From the NCBI GenBank assembly GCA_040514265.1, contig JBEVCD010000046.1:1-20076 (forward strand): a stretch of DNA of 20,076 bases, in the 5' to 3' direction. The notes beneath the pieces were generated by a model, which was given only the letters and a program-made list of their open reading frames with translations, did no database searches and had not been told where the DNA came from. The translations under genes and the position numbers were made by a program. The DNA comes from WYZ-LMO2 sp040514265 (GTDB lineage Archaea > Halobacteriota > Archaeoglobi > Archaeoglobales > Archaeoglobaceae). Below, one piece after another: positions 7,667-13,215 of the stretch (position 1 is the first letter of the stretch; every line of letters begins with the position of its first letter).

Positions 7667-8378
7667 CGATATCGACTATCCTCGGCAGAGCTTCGCCTGC
7701 CTTCATCCTGACGCTGAAGTCGGATACGTTGCTCAAAGGTGTTTCCGACGGGTTCACTTCTACGATCTTTCCGCCCCTCTTCTTGACTATCAGCGGCAGA
7801 GAGGCTGCCGGCTGAACGACCGCTGAGGTTCCGGCTACGATTATAACGTCGCTCTTCGAAACCTCCTCGAACGCCCTTTCGAGCACATCCTTCGGCAGCA
7901 ACTCGCCAAACCACACGACGCCGGGACGCAGCAGAGCGCCGCACTCGCAACGGGGCAACTCGTCTTTCGGAACTTCGTCGACCTCGAACTCCCTACTGCA
8001 CCCTGTGCAGCGGACTACCCTTAGCCTTCCGTGGAGGTGGAGGACGTTTCTACTTCCAGCTCTCTCGTGTAGGTCGTCGACGTTCTGAGTTATCAGGCAC
8101 CTGAGCAACCCCATCCTTTCAAGTTCTGCAAATGCGTGGTGAGCGGGGTTTGGTTCGGCTTTGAAAACGAGCTCCATCCTCCACTTATACCATTCCCACA
8201 CGAGCTTAGGATTTCTCGCGAAGGCTTCTGGCGTCGCGAGCTCTTCCGGGCGGTATCTGTTCCAAAGCCCATCCCTGTCGCGGAACGTTGGAATTCCACT
8301 CTCAGCCGAGACGCCGGCTCCTGTGAGGGCTGTCAGATACTTCGCCCTCGCGATGACGTTCGCGACCTCTTCGAGCAT
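7635..8378 (-). CDS. NAD-dependent protein deacylase, sirtuin (Sir2)
   Basis: NAD-dependent removal of acyl groups from lysine; archaeal homologues act on chromatin proteins such as Alba and on enzymes. The product is 247 residues, a minimal sirtuin. The Rossmann signature is GAGVSAESGIPTFRD (20-34). TQNVDDLHERAG (97-108) and catalytic His116 in HLHGRL follow. The zinc ligands are Cys124, Cys127, Cys144 and Cys146, and GTSAVVQPAA (183-192) binds NAD. Tyr64 and Arg67 form the Y-x-x-R pair that marks class III (SIRT5/CobB-like) enzymes, so succinyl- or malonyl-lysine may be accepted. The ATG at 8378 has a TATA-like box about 26 bp upstream and no leader. It is divergent from the thioredoxin-like gene across only 31 bp and overlaps truD by 32 bp at its 3' end. 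Confidence 0.92.
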   Translation of the reverse strand: MLEEVANVIARAKYLTALTGAGVSAESGIPTFRDRDGLWNRYRPEELATPEAFARNPKLVWEWYKWRMELVFKAEPNPAHHAFAELERMGLLRCLITQNVDDLHERAGSRNVLHLHGRLRVVRCTGCSREFEVDEVPKDELPRCECGALLRPGVVWFGELLPKDVLERAFEEVSKSDVIIVAGTSAVVQPAASLPLIVKKRGGKIVEVNPSETPLSNVSDFSVRMKAGEALPRIVDIVRRALSSETP

Positions 8379-8382
8379 ACCC

Positions 8383-8389
8383 TTTTAAT
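8383..8389 (+). promoter_or_regulatory. TATA-like box for the thioredoxin-like/egsA unit
   Basis: TTTTAAT is centred about 24 bp upstream of the ATG at 8410 and lies almost at the start of the divergent sir2 gene. A leaderless transcript is inferred. Confidence 0.45.
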
Positions 8390-8398
8390 CTCACGAGC

Positions 8399-8409
8399 AA
8401 TTTTAAAAT
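8399..8409 (-). promoter_or_regulatory. TATA-like box for sir2
   Basis: ATTTTAAAATT on the minus strand is centred about 26 bp upstream of the sir2 ATG at 8378 and abuts the ATG of the divergent thioredoxin-like gene. The two promoters therefore overlap head to head. Confidence 0.5.
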
Positions 8410-8799
8410 ATGCGTTACGTCGCACTTGCGATCGCTCTGGCTTTGATAGCACTAGCGATCTTCAGCAACCGCGGGAGCTTCGACGAGTCGAGGTGGTACG
8501 ACTTCGAAGAGGGGATGAAGCTATCGGCGGAGAGCGGAAGGGATATACTCGTGTTCATCTCGAAAAAGGACTGCCCGACGTGCGCGGAGTTCAAGCGATT
8601 CTTCTCGAACGAAGAGAACTTCGAGAAGCTCGAATCCCTCGTGATACCGGTGTTCGTCGAATGGCCGCGGGACGAACTCCCAGTTAGGGTTACGATTTTC
8701 CCGACTTTCTGCGTCGGAAACGCCGTAGACTTTCCGAGGGACTGCAAGACGTTCGCGTCGCCGGACGACTTCATGGAGTGGCTGAACGAAACCGTTTAA
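8410..8799 (+). CDS. Membrane-anchored or secreted thioredoxin-like protein
   Basis: Small protein of 129 residues. Residues 3-18 are a hydrophobic segment (start MRYVALAIALALIALAIF), a signal peptide or N-terminal membrane anchor with no clear cleavage site or lipobox. From about residue 30 a thioredoxin-like domain follows: ILVFISKKDCPTCAEF with the redox pair Cys55-Cys58 (CPTC), and a later cis-Pro region (VTIFPTFCVG). Two further Cys residues lie in the C-terminal third (in FPTFCVG and RDCKTF), so a second disulfide is possible. It would act outside the membrane as a thiol oxidoreductase or metal/cofactor maturation helper; the partner is unknown. It is divergent from sir2 and is followed 12 bp later by glycerol-1-phosphate dehydrogenase on the same strand, probably one transcript. 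Confidence 0.75.
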   Translation: MRYVALAIALALIALAIFSNRGSFDESRWYDFEEGMKLSAESGRDILVFISKKDCPTCAEFKRFFSNEENFEKLESLVIPVFVEWPRDELPVRVTIFPTFCVGNAVDFPRDCKTFASPDDFMEWLNETV

Positions 8800-8811
8800 T
8801 TTCCGTGGCAA

Positions 8812-9864
8812 ATGCGGTTCATGCGTTTCCACACGGTCTCGCTCCCCTTCACCGTCATAATATCTGAAGGTGCGAGGAGGAAAATACCCGAGGTTCTCGA
8901 CGTCAGCAGCGTCGCCCTCCTGACGGATGAAATCGTGTACGAAATCGTGGCTGCCGAGATAGAGAAGAACCTCGAATGCGACGTTACGAGGTTCTTCGTC
9001 GAGAGGGCCAGCATGGACGAAGCCAAAAAGATAATACTTCAGCTCGTCTACGGTGATGTCGAAGCCATTATCGGCGTCGGCGGCGGAAAAGTACTCGACG
9101 TCGCGAAAGTAGTCTCGACGGAGCTCAACGTACCGTTTGTAAGTGTCCCGACGACCGCTTCGCACGACGGCATAGCTTCCCCGGTCGCTAGCTTCAAGGA
9201 GAATGGAAAGCCCGTCTCGATAACGACCAATCCCCCTCTAGCGGTCTTTGCGGACATAGAAGTCATAAAGCGCTGCCCAATAAGGCTGATACGCAGCGGT
9301 TACGGCGATTTGATCTCCAACGTCTCAGCTGTCAAGGACTGGCAGATAGCGGCTGAGAAGGTGGGTGAGAGTTACAACGAGGTCGCAGCTTCCATAGCCC
9401 TGATGCCAGCCGAACTCATGCTGAGCAAGGTGGAGGGTCTGAACCTCAGACTTGTTCCGCACCTCACGATGCTCGTGAGGGGCTTGGTTATGAGCGGGGT
9501 TGCGATAGCCATCGTGGGTAGCAGCAGACCGGTCAGCGGAGCGGAGCACAAGTTCAGCCACGCGCTCGATTACCTGGGCTACGGCAGAGGTCTGCACGGT
9601 GAGCAGGTCGCGCTCGGGACGATAATAATGGAATACTTCCACGAGAAAGCCTACGGCGTTGGAGACTGGGAGATGATAAGAAACTCGCTCGAAAAAGTCA
9701 GGGCTCCGACGACTGCTAGGGAAATAGGTCTCACGAGGGAGCAGGTTATAGAGGCTTTGATGTACGCGAAGAGGATAAGGAGGAAGAGGTACACGATACT
9801 CGAAGATTTAAATCCGAGCAAGGAGGACTTCGAGATAGCGATCGAGAAGACCGGTGTGGCTTAG
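8812..9864 (+). CDS. egsA: sn-Glycerol-1-phosphate dehydrogenase
   Basis: Reduces dihydroxyacetone phosphate to sn-glycerol 1-phosphate, the backbone of archaeal ether lipids, using NADH or NADPH. The product is 350 residues, normal for the family. The nucleotide-binding glycine loop is GVGGGKVLDVAK (88-99). Zinc ligands fit Asp166 (GYGDLISN), His246 (SGAEHKFSHALD) and His262 (GLHGEQVALG). VPTTASHDGIASP (112-124) is another family block. The ATG at 8812 starts MRFMRFHTVSLP; a second in-frame ATG at 8821 is possible. It begins 12 bp after the thioredoxin-like gene without a clear Shine-Dalgarno. It is strong evidence that the organism is an archaeon. The promoter of tRNA-Gly begins just after its stop. 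Confidence 0.94.
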   Translation: MRFMRFHTVSLPFTVIISEGARRKIPEVLDVSSVALLTDEIVYEIVAAEIEKNLECDVTRFFVERASMDEAKKIILQLVYGDVEAIIGVGGGKVLDVAKVVSTELNVPFVSVPTTASHDGIASPVASFKENGKPVSITTNPPLAVFADIEVIKRCPIRLIRSGYGDLISNVSAVKDWQIAAEKVGESYNEVAASIALMPAELMLSKVEGLNLRLVPHLTMLVRGLVMSGVAIAIVGSSRPVSGAEHKFSHALDYLGYGRGLHGEQVALGTIIMEYFHEKAYGVGDWEMIRNSLEKVRAPTTAREIGLTREQVIEALMYAKRIRRKRYTILEDLNPSKEDFEIAIEKTGVA

Positions 9865-9865
9865 C

Positions 9866-9880
9866 GAAAAGGTTTATAAT
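9866..9880 (+). promoter_or_regulatory. BRE/TATA promoter of tRNA-Gly
   Basis: An A-rich BRE-like element followed by TTTATAAT (9873-9880) lies about 25 bp upstream of the tRNA 5' end and 1 bp after the egsA stop codon. Confidence 0.65.
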
Positions 9881-9901
9881 CGCCGAACGAACTCCTAACA
9901 G

Positions 9902-9972
9902 GCGCGGGTAGTCTAGCGGTAGGACGACGCCCTTCCGAGGCGTCGGCCCGGGTTCAAATCCCGGCCCGCGCA
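9902..9972 (+). tRNA. tRNA-Gly (anticodon TCC)
   Basis: A complete cloverleaf can be drawn. The acceptor GCGCGGG pairs with CCCGCGC with discriminator A. The anticodon loop CTTCCGA gives anticodon TCC (9934-9936), and the T-loop is GGTTCAAATCC. CCA is not encoded. No intron is seen. Confidence 0.95.
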
Positions 9973-10100
9973 TCGGAAGTTCGTGCCCCATTTCTTGAAT
10001 TAAGATAGCAGAAGGCTGAACTTCGTTCATAATCCGCTTCAAAAGCTGATCGATGAATTTTATCAATCGATTGGAGACGTATTGGGCGCAAGTAGAAAAA
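9973..10100. other. 128-bp spacer between convergent tRNA genes, with two inverted repeats
   Basis: No convincing gene. GAAGTTC (9976-9982) pairs with GAACTTC (10018-10024), and ATCGAT (10049-10054) is repeated at 10066-10071 as part of a short stem around an A/T-rich loop. Either could help transcription end for the two converging tRNA genes. Confidence 0.35.
10090..10100 (-). terminator. T-rich terminator of tRNA-Glu
   Basis: TTTTTCTACTT directly follows the tRNA-Glu 3' end on the minus strand. Archaeal transcription commonly ends at such T tracts. Confidence 0.5.
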
Positions 10101-10175
10101 TGCTCCGGCCGGGATTTGAACCCGGGTCACCGGCTCGAAAGGCCGGTATGATTGGCCGGGCTACACCACCGGAGC
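10101..10175 (-). tRNA. tRNA-Glu (anticodon TTC)
   Basis: The minus-strand acceptor GCTCCGG pairs with CCGGAGC with discriminator A. The anticodon stem CCGGC/GCCGG carries loop CTTTCGA, giving anticodon TTC (complement of 10137-10139). The T-loop is GGTTCAAATCC. CCA is not encoded. Confidence 0.95.
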
Positions 10176-10202
10176 GCTCGGCGAGCTGATAATTCGGAGT
10201 TG

Positions 10203-10212
10203 TTTATATTCC
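10203..10212 (-). promoter_or_regulatory. TATA box of tRNA-Glu overlapping the thiC stop codon
   Basis: GGAATATAAA on the minus strand is centred about 32 bp upstream of the tRNA 5' end. Its TAA (complement of 10204-10206) is the thiC stop codon. Confidence 0.55.
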
Positions 10213-11475
10213 TTTCGCTCCAAAGGCTTCGTCTACGAGCTTTATCGCGCAGAGGTCGCCGCACATGCTGCAAGCGTCGCTCCTCGACCTTCTGCGACTC
10301 CAGACAGCTTCTGCTTTTTCCGGATCGAGCGAAAGTTCGAACTGCCTGCGCCAGTCGAGGTTCCTCCTTGCGAGGCTCATTTCGTAGTCCCACTTCGCGG
10401 CTCTCTCTCCGATCTTGACTATATCTGCTGCGTGCGCAGCTATTTTGGCTGCTATCACTCCTTCCTTTACGTCTTCAACACTCGGCAATCCGAGGTGCTC
10501 TGCTGGGGTGACGTAGCATATGAAGTCCGCTCCGGCTTTCGCGGCTATCGCAGCCCCTATAGCGGCAGCTATGTGGTCGTAGCCAGCTGCGACGTCGGTT
10601 ACGAGGGGTCCGAGCAAGTAGAGAGGAGCTTCGCCGGTTGCTATCTTCATAGCCTTCACGGAAGCTTCGATCGCATCGATCGGCATGTGTCCCGGACCTT
10701 CCACTATGCACTGAACGCCGACCTCTCTGCACCTCTCCACGAGCTCCCCGAGGACCACATACTCCATGAGCTTGACCCTGTCGGCGTCGTGAATGCAGCC
10801 GGGGCGGAACGCGTCGCCGAGACTTACAGTGACATCGTACTCCTTCAGGACTTCGAGCAGGTAGTCGAAGTTCTCGTAGTAGGGATTTTCGCGTTCGTTG
10901 TGGAGCATCCATCCGATTATTATCGCCCCACCCCTGCTTACGACTCCGAGTAGCCTTTTTGCCCTTCTCAACCTCTCGACGCTCATCCAGTTGACGCCGG
11001 CGTGGATAGTCATGAAGTCGACGCCATCTTTTGCGTGCTTCTCGACGACGGCTATGAAATCGTCTTCGCTCATGTCTACGACCTTTCTGCAGTCCCTCGC
11101 AGCCTGGTAGATCGGAACCGTTCCGAAGGGTAACCTCGTGACCTTCATGAGTCTCCTCCTTATTTCGTCGAGGTCTCCACCGGTCGATAGGTCCATTACA
11201 GCGTCGGCTCCGTACCTTTCAGCCACCCTGACTTTCTCGATCTCCTCCTCGATGTTGACGTAGTCAGCAGACGTTCCGACGTTCGCGTTGACCTTCGTGG
11301 AGCAGAACTTTCCAATGGGCTTGGGAATAGTGCCCCTTCGAACGTTCTTCGGCACGACGACGTAACCCTTGGCGATGAGTCTGAGCAGTTTCTCTACTTC
11401 CAGCCCTTCCGCTTCCGCGGCTTTTCTGATGAATTCGTCTGCCGCACCCCGTCTGGCTTCTTCGATTATCGTCAT
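10204..11475 (-). CDS. thiC: Phosphomethylpyrimidine synthase (thiamine pyrimidine pathway)
   Basis: Radical SAM enzyme converting 5-aminoimidazole ribotide to 4-amino-5-hydroxymethyl-2-methylpyrimidine phosphate for thiamine. The product is 423 residues from the ATG at 11475 (a TTG at 11481 would add two). Family blocks include NANVGTS, DLSTGGDL, IHAGVNW, VEGPGHMP and GPLVTDVAAGYDHI. The C-terminal iron-sulfur motif reads CSMCGDLC, that is C-x2-C-x3-C, one residue shorter than the C-x2-C-x4-C of the bacterial enzyme. This may be normal for archaeal ThiC. An A/T palindrome (GATAAAACTTTATC, 11499-11512) about 25-30 bp upstream may be its own promoter, although mazG ends only 38 bp upstream on the same strand. 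No TPP riboswitch-like structure fits in that gap. Confidence 0.94.
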   Translation of the reverse strand: MTIIEEARRGAADEFIRKAAEAEGLEVEKLLRLIAKGYVVVPKNVRRGTIPKPIGKFCSTKVNANVGTSADYVNIEEEIEKVRVAERYGADAVMDLSTGGDLDEIRRRLMKVTRLPFGTVPIYQAARDCRKVVDMSEDDFIAVVEKHAKDGVDFMTIHAGVNWMSVERLRRAKRLLGVVSRGGAIIIGWMLHNERENPYYENFDYLLEVLKEYDVTVSLGDAFRPGCIHDADRVKLMEYVVLGELVERCREVGVQCIVEGPGHMPIDAIEASVKAMKIATGEAPLYLLGPLVTDVAAGYDHIAAAIGAAIAAKAGADFICYVTPAEHLGLPSVEDVKEGVIAAKIAAHAADIVKIGERAAKWDYEMSLARRNLDWRRQFELSLDPEKAEAVWSRRRSRSDACSMCGDLCAIKLVDEAFGAKGI

Positions 11476-11498
11476 CTTCAACCAAAACGCACCGGCTG

Positions 11499-11512
11499 GA
11501 TAAAACTTTATC
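11499..11512 (-). promoter_or_regulatory. Palindromic TATA-like element upstream of thiC
   Basis: GATAAAACTTTATC has 6-bp self-complementary arms around a 2-bp centre. It lies between the mazG stop and the thiC start, about 30 bp before the ATG and 25 bp before the alternative TTG. It could be a promoter or an operator. Confidence 0.4.
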
Positions 11513-11788
11513 TCAGGGGAGATCCCAACCCGCCGAAGGGTCGCCTTCCACGTACTTTTTCACGAGAACTTCCTCCGGTGACACTTCGAAATAGTTCGCG
11601 AGGCTGAGAAGGACGAAGAGTACGTCTGCAAGTTCCTCCTCGATTTTTTCTCTCTCACCTTTCCTGACGACCTCAGCAAGTTCTCCGACTTCCTCGAAAA
11701 GCACGGCAAGCAGGAAAAGCGGACCACTCTTTCTGTCGATGTCTCCGTACTTCTTCTCGATCTCCTTTCTGAGCCACCTTAGGTCCAT
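11513..11788 (-). CDS. MazG-type nucleotide pyrophosphohydrolase
   Basis: Small all-alpha NTP pyrophosphohydrolase of 91 residues, a single MazG domain. The metal-binding signature is complete: Glu32, Glu33 and Glu36 in FEEVGELAEVV, then Glu52 and Asp55 in EEELADVLFVLL. Such proteins hydrolyse (d)NTPs or related pyrophosphates to monophosphates; the substrate here is unknown. The ATG at 11788 (MDLRWLRKEIEKKYG) is chosen over an upstream ATG at 11827 because a TATA-like palindrome sits 24 bp before it and the intervening sequence looks like promoter. thiC follows 37 bp downstream on the same strand, so the two may be cotranscribed. Confidence 0.85.
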   Translation of the reverse strand: MDLRWLRKEIEKKYGDIDRKSGPLFLLAVLFEEVGELAEVVRKGEREKIEEELADVLFVLLSLANYFEVSPEEVLVKKYVEGDPSAGWDLP

Positions 11789-11805
11789 GGGGGACGTAGC
11801 GCAAA

Positions 11806-11817
11806 GGTTAATTAACC
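11806..11817. promoter_or_regulatory. Palindromic TATA box shared by mazG (-) and tRNA-Thr (+)
   Basis: GGTTAATTAACC is a perfect 12-bp palindrome. Its centre (11811/11812) is 24 bp from the mazG ATG on one side and 26 bp from the tRNA 5' end on the other, the archaeal TATA-to-start distance in both directions. Confidence 0.55.
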
Positions 11818-11837
11818 CGATGCCCAAAAGGGAGCAA

Positions 11838-11910
11838 GCCGCCGTGGCTCAGCTGGTAGAGCGGGTGACTCGTAATCACCAGGTCCCGGGTTCAAATCCC
11901 GGCGGCGGCT
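11838..11910 (+). tRNA. tRNA-Thr (anticodon CGT)
   Basis: The acceptor GCCGCCG pairs with CGGCGGC with discriminator T. The anticodon stem GGTGA/TCACC carries loop CTCGTAA, giving anticodon CGT (11871-11873), which reads ACG. The T-loop is GGTTCAAATCC. CCA is not encoded. Confidence 0.95.
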
Positions 11911-12062
11911 CTGCTTCATGTGTTTCGGCGAAGGGGTAATTTGTCCCGGCAGTTCTTCGCTCTGCCCGAAGTACAGGCTGCAATTCTCAGATTTTATTGC
12001 AACTGAGGGGGCATTGGAGCGACAGCATAAAACATTTATACGATTAATTGTTTCTCATCACC
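11911..12062. other. 152-bp spacer upstream of the alcohol dehydrogenase gene, with interleaved inverted repeats
   Basis: No gene is seen. TGCAAT (11979-11984) pairs with ATTGCA (11996-12001), and CTCAG (11986-11990) pairs with CTGAG (12003-12007), so the two stems interleave. A TATA-like box follows at 12034-12040. The repeats lie upstream of the inferred start of transcription, so a regulator-binding site is more likely than an RNA element. Confidence 0.4.
12034..12040 (+). promoter_or_regulatory. TATA box of the alcohol dehydrogenase/AOR operon
   Basis: ATTTATA, preceded by an A-rich BRE-like stretch, is centred about 26 bp upstream of the ATG at 12063, which suggests a leaderless mRNA. 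Confidence 0.55.
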
Positions 12063-13205
12063 ATGTGGTGGTTCATCTCACCACGAGTGGTTTTCGGGGA
12101 CGACGCTTTGGAGCACTTGCAGAACGAGAGGGCTGAGAGAGTTCTTATCGTAACCGACAGGACTCTCAGCGGAATGAGTTATCTCGAAGAAGTTAAGAAG
12201 AGGCTGAATGCTAATAAAGTTTCGATCTTCGACGAAGTCGAGCCGGAGCCGAGTCTGGAAACAGCTTTAAAGTGCGCCAGAGTTGCGAGGGAAGTCGGTG
12301 CGCAGCTTATCGTTGCTCTGGGTGGCGGAAGCGTGATGGATGTCGCCAAGATGGCTCGCATTCTTATGGAACTCGACGTCGACCCGGAGATGATAACACC
12401 CGTCACCGATCTATACGAGCTCGGGTTCAGGAAGAAAGCCAGGCTGATAGCGATTCCTACAACGAGCGGAACCGGAGCGGACGCAACCTGGGCGATGGTT
12501 CTTACGGACACGAAGGAGAAGAGGAAAGTCCTTCCGGCGAACAGGGAAGCTATTCCGGACGTGACGATACTCGACTACAGGTTCGTCGAGAAGCTACCCC
12601 CGAAACTCGTAGCCGGGACGGGCATGGACGCTCTAACGCACGCGGTGGAGGGCGCAATTTCGCTGTGGAGAAACGAGTTCAGCGACGCGATGTGCGAGAA
12701 AGCCATCGAGATAATTCTCAACAACCTCGAAGCATCCTACAGGGGCGACGCTGAGGCGAGGGCGAAGATGCACATCGCCGCCACGATGGCTGGAATCGGA
12801 TTCGGGAACTCGCAGGTTGGAGCTGTGCATGCATTCGGGCACGCGCTCGGAGCTTACTTCAAGATTCACCACGGCGTCTGCGTCGGCGTCTTTCTGCCCT
12901 ACGTTCTGCAGTTCTACATGAACGAGAAATCTTCTAAAGCCACGCTCGACCAGCTCGCGAGGAGGGTGCAACTCGAAAGCGGGGAGGAGCTGCTGGAAAG
13001 GATAGTTCAAATTATGGACGCGATAGAGTTTCCGAAGAAGATTTCGGACCTTGTTAGCGAGGAGGAGTACTTCGGAGCTCTGGAGAAGATCTGGCAGCAC
13101 GCGATAAACGACGCTTGCATGGTAACGTCTCCCCGCTGTCCCGACCTTGAGCAGTCGCGGAAGATACTGGAGTACGCGTTCTATGGAAAGAGGGTGGACT
13201 TCTGA
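12063..13205 (+). CDS. Iron-containing alcohol dehydrogenase (group III)
   Basis: NAD(P)-dependent interconversion of an alcohol and an aldehyde. The product is 380 residues. The cofactor loop is GGGSVMDVAK (87-96). The metal ligands fit Asp189 and His193 in GMDALTHAVEG, His256 in AVHAFGHALG and His270 in HHG; their spacing equals that of E. coli FucO (196, 200, 263, 277). IPTTSGTGADAT (131-142) is the family nucleotide-binding block. The ATG at 12063 (MWWFISPRVVFG) sits about 26 bp after a TATA-like box. An aldehyde:ferredoxin oxidoreductase gene follows after 10 bp, so this enzyme probably supplies or consumes its aldehyde. The physiological alcohol is not evident. Confidence 0.9.
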   Translation: MWWFISPRVVFGDDALEHLQNERAERVLIVTDRTLSGMSYLEEVKKRLNANKVSIFDEVEPEPSLETALKCARVAREVGAQLIVALGGGSVMDVAKMARILMELDVDPEMITPVTDLYELGFRKKARLIAIPTTSGTGADATWAMVLTDTKEKRKVLPANREAIPDVTILDYRFVEKLPPKLVAGTGMDALTHAVEGAISLWRNEFSDAMCEKAIEIILNNLEASYRGDAEARAKMHIAATMAGIGFGNSQVGAVHAFGHALGAYFKIHHGVCVGVFLPYVLQFYMNEKSSKATLDQLARRVQLESGEELLERIVQIMDAIEFPKKISDLVSEEEYFGALEKIWQHAINDACMVTSPRCPDLEQSRKILEYAFYGKRVDF

Positions 13206-13215
13206 GGTGGTTGAG

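Noticed and set aside
9746..10066. Minus-strand open frame of 106 codons containing GPGFEPG
   Set aside because: It is the antisense reading of tRNA-Gly plus the end of egsA; the GFEPG pattern is a known artefact of the tRNA T-arm.
11438..11513. TPP riboswitch upstream of thiC
   Set aside because: Only about 37 bp separate mazG and thiC, too short for the structure, and its conserved CUGAGA/GAAGC-type elements are not arranged there.
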